Of a stretch of DNA of 64,000 bases, positions 1-48,619 are shown piece after piece (position 1 is the stretch's first letter; each line of letters starts with the position of its first letter). A model generated the notes under the pieces. The model ran no database searches and was not told where the DNA came from. It saw only the letters and a program-made list of their open reading frames with translations. Source of the stretch: Odiellus spinosus (Eukaryota > Arthropoda > Arachnida > Opiliones > Phalangiidae); assembly GCA_963920705.1 (NCBI GenBank), contig OY987229.1:21457728-21521727 (forward strand). The letters run 5' to 3'. The position numbers and the translations under genes are program-made.

Positions 1-1183
1 AAGATTAAAAAAAAAAATAGAACTTGTTTGAACTTAATTTGATATCTTTATAACTAATCCTTAATACATACCTCTAATAAAAATATATCCGCTATTAATG
101 GTGGCCCCAAATCGCCAACTACAACGAAAAACGCTATACATGCTCCCAAAAGAAAACCAATAATCCTAAAAATAATTCAGGTTGAATTAGCAATCTTCTA
201 ATTCTAAAAATGACTTTTCAACTAACCCTAGTTCAACTGCAAACTTTCCCATTGTGCCAAATGTATGGAATGCTTTGATAAAATTCAAAAAATTATATAA
301 AATTGGAACTGGTAAATTTAAAACAGATTGTGGCAAAGACTAACCTAAGAATTCAAAATTTCGCCTTCGACCCATGATTGCAGCTTTCAATAAAAGATGG
401 CAAGTTGCTTTGGTTAAACAACCACTGGCCAATATTATGAGAATACTCAAGAGAATACCACACTAAAACGTGAAATTAACTTCAAATCACAAGTATTTGA
501 CAGAAGTTGCTGTGCTTTAATTTACTCGTCTTACTTTATGAAAACAATACGGCATTGCCAAAATGCTTACACCAATTATACTATTTCCCAAATTGATAAC
601 GTTTCTAAAGCTTCCGTCCGTACTCATTTTAATTTAGGTTTATAGCTAATTTTGTACTTAAGTTTAAAATACCCAGCTTGTTGTTTTTGAAGGTTTGTTC
701 AGTACACGTATCAATTAATTATTAAGCCTTGGCTTAATTTTGGCTGTTTTCATTTATAGCTATTAAATTATTAGTATTTAGATCATGCCAATTATATTCA
801 GGGTTACCTTTAGTAAATATTATGTTACCCACAAATACAAACTAATAAAATACGCAAATTAAAACCTTAAAACAATACGTAAAAAAGAAGCTATTAGCGA
901 ATAACCAACTAAACTTCACTTTTGCCGTCGTCTGCTCCTTGCTTATTTAACTCATGGCCCACTGTATTCAAGGATTTCAGCTCTGGCCATAGAAACAAAA
1001 CCCATAACAATAATTTTACGCGATCTCTACTTGGTGCTGGAAATAAAATTATCGAGTCCTATCCAAGTTTAAAATTGTCCCGAAAATTATCAGATTTTTT
1101 TTGACGTTTATATTGCTGTGAGTAAAAAATGATTAACTTTTTTTTACTTAAAATAGGAACAGTACATATGAATCGTATTAGGT
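1..1183. other. no gene recognised
   Basis: AT-rich sequence downstream of the TMEM220-like gene. Short open frames exist but show no family resemblance, splice continuity or composition bias, so none is called. Confidence 0.5.
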
Positions 1184-2974
1184 CTAGTCCTTGAACATTC
1201 CCTTACAAATACCGATGAAAGGCTTAAGTTCGTCCAAGTAGCAAAGGGCCCAAAGTACTAATGGGAAAACACTAAAGATTATTGTCCATATCATTAGGTT
1301 CGAAGTAGAAGTTCCTTCCGGCACACTTTCTTCATCTCGAGGCTTCTTAAAACTACAAAGGAAAACGAGATTCATTAGTCTATTCCGACTTGATAGTGTG
1401 GATTGGAAGAAAGATTCAAATTACCAAGGACATTGTCGCGATCTAGATATTGTTAGCCAAATAATGACGATCAATAGACCAAAAACTTCTCTGTAAATAT
1501 TTTATGTACGCTATGAAAATCAAATTTAAGCGCCAACATGGCTTAGTGACGATTATCTTTAACTTCGCCATAGAATAAGACAGGCGACCAATAGGCACAT
1601 AGTCAATATTGCTTAAATTTATTTACCTTCCAGCTTCATGATGCAAAGGGTTGAAACTGCTCTTCAGATGAGACTCTTCGCTGATATAATCATAGAAAAC
1701 GTAACATGCCATGAAAATACAAAAGACCATTTGCGAGCACGTGACAGTATTCCATATGGCACTCACTAGAAATTATTTAAGAACCAAGTATAGTAATACT
1801 GGAAATAAAAGTTTGGACTGCCAAAAAGGCGAGAATTGTTTGGAGTTCCTGCCTAAACCTGGAACAACTCTATTCGGATGTATAATTAGATTTCAGAATA
1901 GGTGAGAGTGTAATCAGTTTTTATTTCCACTTCGAGTAAATATAGGTTCATAATCTAGCCTCGCCCTCGCAGAAGCTTAAAAGTCAAACTGTTTACGACT
2001 ATAGATCAATAGCATGCTTTATGCAATAATAATTCAGAGAGCTTACCTTGACAATCAGGGCTGGCGACTATAGCAAATGAAAGTATGGATGGAATAAGGT
2101 ACAATGCCTAGAATTCCGTTTGGATTTCCGAATCAGATTAAAGATAATCCCATTATTTAATAAAAGAGGAAATGGAAAAATATTTTCGTCAACTTACGAT
2201 CCACAGCCAGCTGTCAGGATCATTTAACTGGAAAAATTGTATAAATAATTAAAAAAAAATATATATATATATATATACATAACTTCATGTAAAGGTGATT
2301 TCTAGGGGAAAGTATTATAATTCTATTTCAATTCACGCCTGCATAAGTGTTCTAGCCATCGTAAATAAAAGCTACGGAGGAAGTTGCTTTCCAGGGGTTG
2401 ATCCCCAATGTTATTTCTATGCACCCCCTGTAAAAGTGTTCCAGCCTTCGTACAACCGTGTCTACAGAGAAGTTGACTTACAGGGTCTAAAATCACGCAT
2501 TTGAAAATTTATTTAAGGTTAGAAATATTATGAAGTTTAGAATAATTTAAATTATCTCAATGATTATATTTAAGCATCCATTTATACGCGCATATTCTTT
2601 TGACTTTAGTGGGGTTATAATTATTAAAAAAAAGTATCAAACTTGGGCAAATTACGTAACTACATCTAATATACTAAACAAAAAGACCAAGTGCTGAAAA
2701 TTTCTTTAGACTTTTTTTTATAAATCTGTCAAAGTGGGTTTATGTTTTGCTGTTTAACAAAATTTATAATTATAAAATATAAAAGTAATTAACCTCGGTA
2801 ACTTTATAATTATTATCAAATTATGAATCTAGCGGCCGAATATCCTATCTAAATTAAAAATTGAATTTTTTTTTTAACTTTATTTACCTGAACTAATGCA
2901 GCCATGGCGAAAAAAATGCTCATTAAGAAATTACTCGCTCTCCAAACTGTAGTTTCAGCAATAACTATTTCCAT
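1184..2974 (-). CDS. TMEM220: TMEM220-like transmembrane protein
   Basis: Six coding exons on the minus strand: 2974-2888, 2227-2198, 2107-2047, 1765-1627, 1490-1425 and 1352-1184. All junctions are GT-AG and the frames join without a break to 183 residues; human TMEM220 is about 160. The ATG at 2974 is the first in frame and follows an acceptor-like TTTTTGCAG, so a 5' untranslated exon probably lies upstream. Hallmarks of the family are visible: a first membrane helix around WRASNFLMSIFFAMAALVQ, followed directly by LNDPDSWLWI, then an IPSIL helix, a long middle helix, the EAGRE motif and a last hydrophobic helix near the C-terminus. TMEM220 is a small multi-pass membrane protein of unclear molecular function. 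Assignment is by recalled sequence similarity; the function is not shown by the sequence. Confidence 0.85.
2250..2279. repeat. A-run and (AT)n microsatellite
   Basis: An A run followed by about ten AT dinucleotides, inside the TMEM220-like intron between its first two coding exons. Confidence 0.85.
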
Positions 2975-5900
2975 CTCAGCCCTGCAAAAATCGTAGCAAA
3001 ACAAGAACCCTATTTGTTCTGACTGAAGGGAAGGAAATGTAAAACGTTTCTGTTGGTTTCTCTCCACGTTTTATCTGGCTATTTTTTGTCGGGAAAAGGG
3101 GGCAAGATATTTTAAGATAAGTTTGCAAAGTTTCCTCCAATCTCTCGCGTAGCTAAGGGGACTTGTCCGAATAAATTTACTTCTCAAGACTTACTTGACG
3201 TAAATCGAAAGCGTGAAACTTTCTGGTGGTGAAACGTAATAAGATTGCCCGCAAATACCATAATAATATACTTTTAAGGTAAAGTGTTACCTGAAAGGTC
3301 CATAAAAAGGGGATAACAAAGGGCTCTACCATAGCAGTACATAATTACAATTTAACAATAATGGGATTCGACTGTTTTTAACTCGCCTCATTCTAAAACC
3401 TATTTCATTATTTTACTGAACTTCATACTCGTATTTTCATTGAGCAATTTTACAATAATCTTATCAGAAGTAGATAAGATAAACTCAAATTACATATTTC
3501 GTTGTTTATAGCCTCGGAAACACTATTAGTGTAGGCCGTGTTATTACAGAGATGGTTTATAAACTTCTGGCCTTGTCATATAATATTTATGGAAGCTACA
3601 CTACTTCCAAGCATGAATGGTATATTAATATTGTTTTTAAAAGAAATTGCTGCTTCGTGGATTAAAAAAACAATGAGTAAAGGTTTTTTAAAAACAATAT
3701 TAAGTACGAAAACCATGGAACGCAAATTTATGGCATATATAATCCATAATCGCGTTTCTTATCCTCTATAGATACGCCAAGTTTATAAGACTCGTCAAAT
3801 AACATTAATTATCTATAATAGAACGTGATATAGGGAGGGAGAGAAAGAGAGAGAGCTAAAAATAAATGGAATAATTGTGTAAATCGTTTCTGCCTGCATA
3901 TATATGTCTGAAGAAATGATCGAGAATTTTGGGGTAGTTTATACATCGCTGCATGTTAGTCTCTATCAAATACCTTGAAATCTAACACCCTACATAAAAA
4001 AGTGGTCGCTTTAACGTTTGAAAGTTTTCCAAAAAATTTAAAGTTTAAGATTAGCAGTAAAATGTATCAAAAGTTCATAAAACCATTGAACCAAGTTCTT
4101 ATTCGCGTAAATTGAATAACTCGCTAATCGAATTTACGTGCCTATTTACATTCATACCACTCCTAATATATGGCCCGACTTGACCTCCAAAAGATGCGGG
4201 GAGCTTTAAGTTTTTGTCTTGAAAAAAGTGTTTCCCAGAGTGCTTTTCAAACGCGACTACTTCTTTCATTGAGGCCCTCTTGATATGTCTCTGGGAAAGT
4301 CTTTCTGACTTCGCGTGTCTCTTCAACTAAAATTACAACCACCAATTGACACGGGAAACACCTTATTATACAAACGCTTTTGCCACGCGATATGTCAATT
4401 TATAGACACTATAGACTCCTTCACCTCCTATCAGGCGGGATTCTTAAAGGAAGAGGGTCAGAAAAATATTTTTGGTTCAGAGTGTCTATATAAAATTTCA
4501 CTCCGAAAAATTTAACCGTTTTCTCGCAAACTGGATTTGAAACCAGCATTTTTGACCCTATTGATTTTATGTTATCAGAAAAGGAGCGTGATTATAATAT
4601 TTCACAATTTGTTGATCAACAACTTGTCAACGAATCATAGAATTCTTTTTAACAACATTATTTGTATACGAATTCTATGCATTGAACGCGATTTTGCAAC
4701 GAACTCCCAATTCTGCTTGAAAAACACGTTTTTCAATTAACTCACAATTTCGTATGAACACGACTTTTCAACACACTCCCAATTCCCTGTCGACTGACTA
4801 ACAAACCCCAGACGTTGATATTGAATTCAAACACTCAATATTCATACCAGAGTTGCAATCTTCTTTCAGGAAAAAAGTAGGAGAGTAAGAAAAAACCTTT
4901 GGTTTTCCAAACTATTTATTAACTTTTTTACGAAGGAAAATTACTATGACATTTTTAAAGTTGAAATTGCAACAAAACACACGAATAGATCTAATGAGGA
5001 CATTCTAAGAGCAGCGCAACAAAAAATGAGCCTTGTTATAAAGATTTCCAGAAGTGTAGTAAGAGAGGGGGGCGAAACAAATAGACCCTTATTATTGGGT
5101 TGCATAAATTTGAAAAAAGTGTTGTAGAAATTTAGACAACTTTTGGTAGGATAACGCACAAAATTTGGGGGTAATTGGTTTCTCCTCACGTATAAGATTA
5201 ACTTTGGAATATATTTATGATTTTCCAACTTTGGAAGGGAGAATTTATATTATAAACTTAAATTTTGAATAAACAAATCAAAAATTTACGAGGTAATCTA
5301 ATAGATTTTCAAATACCAAAGCTACGAACCAGAAAAACTAAGATTTTTTTTTATTGAAATATGATATTGCACGATTCTGATATTTTTAAGGTACGGATCA
5401 GTTGACATAGTGTGAACAACGAGTTGACAGTTAGTCAACCACACGTTGACAACTTTGAAAGTCTGTCAACCATACCATAATAAACAGAAATCGCGAGTTA
5501 ACAAGCAAAAAAACGATCCTACAAAAAATTTAAGGGGTTATTATCTTAATTTAATTTAAAAATGGCTTTTATTTTAAATTTGCTTTTAGGTGTTGATTAC
5601 TTCAGTTCCCTCCCTTGCACTGACTTGTTTAAAGAATATATATTTGCTTAAAATAATCAATGGTAGGGACTAAATTTTATCAATTTCTGATAAAATTAAA
5701 AATATTAAATCTATTTTAATAAGGAGGAAATTTAACGAAACTGTTGGTATTTTTTTCTTTTCCATTTTTAAATCAACCACCTTTTGCGATACTTTGTAGG
5801 TTTTTTTTTTCTCTTTCAAAATAAAAAACGTTTTATTCATAAACTCATAATCCGGGCAAAAAAATTAAGCGTGGCGTTTGCCAATTTTAGCAACAATTCT

Positions 5901-6261
5901 ATTTCCCGAGTATTCATTTTTTTGTATCTTTAATCTTTACTTACGTTAAACACTTAACCCAATTTTACTTTTTTGCCCGTTCTTTCATTATGCCTTTGTT
6001 TTAAAACTGTTTTTTACTTATATATTCTAAGCCATTTTTTTTTCCTTTCGCGTATATTTTTTCTTTATTATTTTTTTGACCAAAAATTAGCCCACAACGT
6101 AGGCGAAATGTCGGTAACATTACTTTTTAATATAAACCTCGACATAACTTGTTGTGGCTGTATATTTTTTGGGTGGCAATGTCGCGAAAACATTTTTTGT
6201 TACTTTTATTTTTACGCATAGAACAATTTTAACCCAGTAAAATCTTTTACGTTGGCCAACT
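2975..6261. other. spacer between SMG1 3' end and TMEM220 5' end
   Basis: No conserved gene seen. It contains a GA-rich run near 3835-3860 and a degenerate tandem array at about 4510-4800. On the minus strand an AATAAA signal (plus-strand tttatt at 6205-6210) lies about 55 bases past the SMG1 stop and is its likely polyadenylation signal. Confidence 0.5.
4510..4800. repeat. degenerate tandem repeat, unit roughly 36-39 bp
   Basis: Successive blocks share a core resembling aacacgattttcaacaaact followed by cccaatt, most clearly at 4685-4790. Copies are strongly diverged, so the unit length and borders are approximate. Confidence 0.45.
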
Positions 6262-30797
<24,536 letters not shown>

Positions 30798-31021
30798 TAC
30801 TCTAAAGTCATTAATTTCATAATTAAATTTAGCGAGCGGTTTTTTAATCACAAAAAGTCGACCACACTTTCTTCGAGAGCAGACATTTTTTTTCTTTGAG
30901 AAACTAAAAGGCGACACCTACCTAGTAAAATGACACTTGCGCAATAAACTTCCAGCGGCGGGAATTTACTGGGGAAGAAATAAGCAATAAAAAGTGGACA
31001 TTAAAAAATATACATCAAACA
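30798..31021. promoter_or_regulatory. short divergent spacer upstream of SMG1
   Basis: 224 bases between the SMG1 ATG (-) and the ATG of a possible small gene (+). It must contain the SMG1 5' leader and probably its promoter. No TATA box is evident. The region includes a more GC-rich patch near 30945-30975. Confidence 0.45.
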
Positions 31022-31494
31022 ATGGCTGGCCGAGTTCACCAACAGATATATTTCGAATGGTTAAGGAATAAAGCTCGTGCTGACTACAGAAAGTTTTCCA
31101 AGCAAAGGACGGGAGAGGCTGAGCTCCTTGGAGACGTCCGGGAGCCTCACCTTGCGCAAGATTTGACGGAGGGGTTTCCTGATGGTTGCCCGGTAACCCT
31201 GAACGTTACTTTAAGTATTACCTAAAACTTGTAATTGAAGTGAAAAATGTTATTTTGGTGACCCGCGACAGTTGGACAAAAAAATATATTGTTGCTAATG
31301 CTAACCCTTGCTTTTGTTACCTTCAGTGTAAAAACAAATCAATCAGAACGGTTCTTAGTTTGCACGCCAGGCTGCCAACATCCGCCCACATAGCAGACGA
31401 TGGCGGGTTTTTCAAATTTGACAGAATTTGTGTATTTATTATAGAGGTCCAGATTTACCCCACGAATATTGCAAATAAAAATCATGTTTTATGA
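31022..31494 (+). CDS. possible small two-exon gene, 112 residues
   Basis: Exon 31022-31192 starts at an ATG in the context acaATGGC and encodes a charged segment beginning MAGRVHQQIYFEWLRNKAR. A donor-like GTAACC follows. Exon 31327-31494 follows a strong polypyrimidine tract and acceptor (gttaccttcag) and continues in the same phase to a TGA. The family is not recognised. Support is limited to the clean splice phase, the higher GC of exon 1 than its surroundings, and the position beside the SMG1 start. The donor is not a strong consensus, so this could be part of a non-coding divergent transcript. Confidence 0.35.
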
Positions 31495-34400
31495 TAAATG
31501 CACAGACCAAAAAATCATTTATTTTAACTCTTTCCCAAGCAGGACGATATTATTTTCTTTTAAAATTTCATTCGAGCTTAGTCAGCTGTCACGGAGATTT
31601 AAGAGATTTAACTCTCCATTTCTTAGAAAAAAAATTACACTATTTACAAAATTTCTTCATAATTTTTTTAAAATTGGGGGAACTTTACACAGTAGTATAA
31701 AAGTCTTTGTCAATTCCTTTTTGACAATTTACCACTAAAATAATAATTCCAAACTTTAACATGGTCATCATTTTGTTTTGTATTTTATATCACTAACTCT
31801 TTTTCTTTTGGAAACTCAAAATCGTTCGTCATCAACAACTTTGTACACTCCCAAGTTGTACACGTTTTAGGTCTCCAGTCTCCACACTTTTTCAAAGTAA
31901 TGCGCTGCGAATTTACCAATGACAAACCCTGCGTTAAAACTGATCCAGTCATAAGGTTAATTCACTTACTGGGGTACTAATTGTACAGAAATCTAACTAC
32001 CAAAAAAAAGCTTTGAGCTTTTAAAATTTAAAATGTAAATTAAGATTTTGAAAGTCTAGAAAAAAAATTGGAAACTCCATGGCATTGGTTTATAAATGGT
32101 GTAACGGGAATTTGAATTTCTGTACAAAAATAAAAGGAGAGAAAATTGTTTTTGAAAACAATGAATAAAATTAACATTTTCCAGGGTTAATTTATAAGAG
32201 AAAATCTTATCATTTGAAATTTAAGTTTTAGACATTCAAAATGAGGCCAATCACATCAAAGTCTGTTAGCAAATAAGGCAGTAATAAATTTTTGAAAGCT
32301 TAAATTTGATCATTACATTTTCAGCTGAGATAATTTGGAATTAGTTAAATTAATGCACTTTCCATGTAAAGTTTAAACGTAAGTCCCCTTCCTCACAGTG
32401 GCATGTTTTTTGTTTTTTGGTTTTTTTTCCTGTTAAATTTAACCAAAAAAAATTGTGGAGTTAAAAGGCAGACTGCCTAAAGTCTGTAAAAGAGGCAGCT
32501 GCAAGCATCTGTTAGACCCCTTTAACTGGGCCAATCAACTCCTAATAGTGTATCTGTGATAGTCAACACGTGCTTTAAAGAAAGCACTCATGGAAGTACA
32601 GTATATATACCAGATATGGTTTGAAAAAGGCAGGAAAAAAATGGGGGCCACATACACGTATAAACCTATAGTTTTGGGAACAGAGAATCTGACTTGAAGG
32701 GCAATTTTGGAGCCGCTAGTTGCTTCTTTAAAGGAGTATAAAGCTCTATCCAAAGGTGGACGGTACATCTTGACATCCCTGCCACTAGAAAACGTTAGCG
32801 GATAATTTTTAGTTTCGATTTATACTCCTTTTAAGGCGTAAAAATTTAAAACTTCATTATTTTTAGCTAAATTTGATAAGATTTTTGCTTCATTTTGAAT
32901 TCCAGAACAAATTGAGAATACTGAGACTATCCCTTTAAGTGGACTAGAAAATACTCGAAAATTAAATCTAAAATGAGGCGCTATTAGAATTTTAAGTAGC
33001 CTTTATATTTGTACAAAATTACGGGATGTACCTCCCAGGTATAAACTTCGGACATTTACCGTCAAATTTCATTATGGACCTTTGTATTTTTTATCAGTAT
33101 TTGATTAAAAAATACCCTTAAAAACAGGTTTTTAACTTTAGGTTATAGGGTCTGCACCAGAAGATCATACTTTTTACAATCAGGCGGAATTTTTTCCTTA
33201 ATTTATTTTTAAATCAGCTCTCTGGGCTTAGATTTTATCTCATTTTTTTATAACTTCACTCTTTCGGGAGGTTATTTACATATTAAAGGGAGAGGGAGTT
33301 TGAAAACCCCTTAAATTCTTCTAAAATCTGTTTAAATATCCAATTATTGCAAAGGCCAAAAATATATATATATTTTTTTTCGGCCTCTACAAAGTGCCAA
33401 ATAGTTTTACAAAATAATTAAAACTATCGGTTTGTTTATTTATAACTTACACAAGGCAGATTTAAGATCACTGTCACGTTATGTATTAATTTTCCCGATT
33501 GATGGGTTTTTCAAAATGTACGGTCTCTACTATTATTCCGCATATGGCCCCGATAATTCTGATCAGTCTATTAACGAAACACGCTCCTCAATCTTAGAAA
33601 TTAGTTCGCTTTAAGTTCCGTCTATTAAAAATAAACCTTAGGAAAGATAAATTAACGTCAAACTATAATTTTTAAGCACAAATTTGCTTTATTCCTTGGC
33701 AGTTTTGAAGTTAAAGTCGATTGAAGTTTTTTTAAGAGTTTAAACCCTCATTTTGTACCTTTGTCACGAAAAATAGATAAAATTTACGGTTAAATAACCT
33801 CATTTTAACCAACCTATTACTCTAAAAAAAAAATGGCAAATGTAAATTTACCAGCGTGATTACTACACCTTGATCACCAGTTAAAATAATATTTTTTTGT
33901 GTAAATGTGTAAAGCTCATCTTTGTTTGGAAGTAGTTCTGGACTAAACGTTTTAGTAATTAATAAAATTCATAGAACTTTGTTTCGTGAAAATTAAAAAT
34001 AATTAAAAAATTGAGATCCTTAAAGGGAGGATGAAGTGGTTTTTTTATACAATTCTGCTCTCAAAAACAAGTAGTAAAAGTTTCACGAAGCGTCTTTGAA
34101 TTGCACCTTTTGGCTTAATGAAATCCTCGCGACACGTGCTGTAGCATGCACTTTGAATCTTGTTCATGATTATATTGACACGCACAATCTTGGGAACGAT
34201 GGATATTTTATGAAGCCAAAAGGGGGTGGATATAGGAAGTCTTAATTAGTCGAAGGTTCCCCTTTTAATTTAATTTTGCAAAATGCAAAGACATTCCCCA
34301 ATCGTTTTAATACGAATCAATTCCTATAAATTATAAAAAAAAATCACTTCATTTTCCTCTTCAACCTTCCTTTAAAAGGTTTATGGGGTTCTACTTTTTC

Positions 34401-36170
34401 ATTTATCTAGAATAACCATAAAATAATTAGAGGTCATCTTATTGGTCTCGTTTTAAGTTTCCAGCGGTTTTTGCCATTAGCCATAACTAAAATTTCTGGT
34501 GAAAAGAAAATCTAATCCACCATTATTTTTTCTCAACCTTTTATTGCCCTTTAAAGGGAGCATGAAGTAATGAAAAAACTGTGGCTTTAAATAGATTTTT
34601 TTACGCTAAAAGAAGTCTAAAAGCCACCAATAAAACTTACCGGAACAGTGAACCAACAATAAAGTTTATTTTATGCTCCCTTTAAGACCCGTTAATATAC
34701 TTTCTTAGGAACACGCTAACAATTGACCACGATGGAAGAATATTCTGACACATCTGTCCATATCAAGGGTGTAAGATGGACTAGATCTCCTTAAGAAACC
34801 CTTTAGGAGCTCCAACCCGATCCTCGAGGACTTCTTAACAGATCCACGAACCTCTTAATTAGACATTAGACTCCAATTATTTTTAAGCAATTTGTACTGT
34901 TAAAATATACATTAAAACTTCATCTAAATCCACCAAAGGTTTCACGGTAATTTACAGTTAATTATCAATAGACGAACTGAACCCGCTAAGCCTAAATCCA
35001 TTAAGAAATTTTAGACTGGAAAATAGTGTAAAATACATGAGAAAAGTGAGTAATTGATGCCAATTATAAAAATAACTCTTGAACCAATTGCAAAACACTG
35101 GATATTACTCAAAAACATCTCTTTTGGTTCACGAGCCATTTCAAAGACAAACACTAGTTGGCATCAGCGACTCAGTCCTTTTATTTCAATCTAGCCTAAC
35201 TTCGCAACTTTGATCATTGAAAATTTAGTAAAATGGAATAGAGGCTTCAGCCGATAGCTGTCCCAATCCAAACTGGGTCTAACTATCTTGCGGAAATCAG
35301 TACCACGCAAAGCCTGTTATTTGGAATTTACGGTTTTATCAATTGATCTATGTCTGTATGGTCACTCAGTACGAGGGTAGAAGTAGTAATAAATAATACT
35401 TATTTGTAGGCAACCACAGAAGCGTAGCCTATTCTGGGTGGTTTCCATCGTTAAGAAGCTTCCCTTCTTTTTACTATATTTATTTTTTACACTTTGATAA
35501 TTAACCAAGAATACCACAAAATCTTTGGCAAGTTTCAATGTTTTACGCATATTTTAAGTCTAATATCATTTAATAGATCCTCCAGGAACCTCATAGAGAC
35601 TTCGATTTTTATAGATCCTTGACTTATCGAGGGGCCTCAATCTTAATAGATCCTATAGGACTGGCTTTTAGACGCTATTCCCTATTAAATTTCCAAAAAA
35701 AAAAAAAAAAAAAAAAATGAAAAACCTCATTTTTTGAAATAAAATTGTCGAAAGAAAATGTATTCATTTTTTAGGAATAAAAATTAGTGTATTTTCATCT
35801 ATAAACAAAAAACAAAAAGACTTTTCAAATACTTCTTTGAAAAGCAAAAAAAGTAAATTTTTTTTTTTTTGAAATCCTAATTCATATTTAAATCTTTTAC
35901 GATTTAATTAAATTTTTCACCCCCCATTGTCCCGAAGTTTTAGTCCCCCCAATTTTCGTCGCTGCTCACCGTCTTTATAAACCGTACGTAGGACTCGCAA
36001 AAAAGAAAAGGCGGTGCGAATTTCTTCTTCGGAGAGAAAAACCTTTCAACGTAAAAAGGATTTTTGTATCTGTGCATAATTACACTTTTTTTTAATAGTT
36101 TTAAAAAGACCTCCTTCAAAGTTGATTTTTTTGTTTTTGTTTTTCTTTAATATAGAATCCCTGCACGGTT
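31495..36170. other. gene-poor spacer
   Basis: No conserved coding sequence or RNA gene recognised. It contains a dispersed motif at 34.0-34.7 kb and a poly-A run at about 35696-35717. Confidence 0.5.
34020..34690. repeat. dispersed motif taaagggag-n-atgaagt, several copies
   Basis: Direct copies at 34020-34037 and 34551-34568, an inverted copy near 34672-34685 (tgctccctttaa), and a diverged inverted copy near 34342-34377. Probably the edges of degraded repetitive elements. Confidence 0.4.
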
Positions 36171-36197
36171 TTTATTCAACAAATGTTTATTTTTTTT

Positions 36198-47429
<11,232 letters not shown>

Positions 47430-48619
47430 GGCTACGAATATACATTTGTCGGATTCTGGAGCATAGTAACAAGGCAAAATATAATACTTCAGATTGAAAA
47501 TTTGAGTTGAATTTTTAATTTCAAAATTTGTATGAGCAGCTTTGTTCACTAAGAAAATGGCTCCCGTCAAGAGTTTGATAACACTGAAAAATCGTCGCGT
47601 TTCGTCCAGTAGTCCCGCGCCCCTTATTTCGCTAAAATTTATGTTTAATTTCGCCGTGAGGCCCGACTTAAAACGCGTTAAGCCGTTAAAATCAATATTA
47701 ATTAGATTAATTTCTCAATTATATATACCCCTGAAACGTCTAATCTCGTTGCCAAAAGATATTTTTCCTTCGGTGAAAATAGTATTCCGCGGAATGATAC
47801 ATTTCTTGTGGCGCATAAAAATGAAATCGAACCGAACTTGAACCGCTTTTTTTCTTGTTTCCAGTCCGTAAAAACTAGGGCTTCTTGGTGATTTTAATTT
47901 TACAATTACAAAATGCTCGAATCATAACAACGAAAAAAGAGACACAATTAGAATTTTTCAAATTAATTTAGTTATTAAATTTTTAATTTAATTTTGAAGT
48001 AATATACTTTTTATGTCGAAACTGTGTTCCAAATTAAGAAACATATTCTTGCGAAAACATCTATAAATTCGTGGTTTTTTCATAACATGATTTTAGGGCT
48101 TGCCCCAAGAATATATATACTAAAACATATATAGGAGTGTTAAGCTCTTAGGTAAATTCTGACAAATGTATTTTCCCCCACCCCCTTACATTTCCAGGGT
48201 TTGTTTAGTTTTCCAAAAGTGACAGAACAGAAGGGTATTTCGAGTTTTGAAATAAGGTATTATTGTACTTAAAATATCATTACTTAAGTTCAGTAATTTT
48301 CGGGTGTTAACAAATTGGTTTTTCAATTGATTTTACTAATTTTATATGGTAAATAAATCCGGTAATTTACCATTAGTCCCTGTCGAAACTAAGCCTTGGT
48401 CTCTACTGCCATTGTTAAATTCATTAACAAATATTTAAATCATTTCCTGCGTCCAAGAATGCCAAGTTTTTGGATAATCTTTCGTTGCCAACCATTGCGG
48501 TATTAGTTTCTAATCAAAACAAGTTAATGGGTGAAATTTTCCACAATATAAGTACAAAAATAATGACATCAACGGCAAGGATAAAAACTTTGTAACTCAC
48601 CCCTTTCGCACTCCAACCA
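47430..48619. promoter_or_regulatory. divergent spacer between CNOT3 and DCUN1D3
   Basis: 1.19 kb between the CNOT3 ATG (-) and the DCUN1D3 ATG (+). It must hold the 5' leaders and promoters of both. A basic 95-codon frame at 47557-47841 has an ATG but no recognised family, and is left uncalled. No canonical TATA box was found near either start. Confidence 0.5.

Noticed and set aside
47542..47841. Basic frame upstream of DCUN1D3
   Set aside because: No recognised family or splice partner. It lies in a divergent promoter region, where short frames arise by chance.
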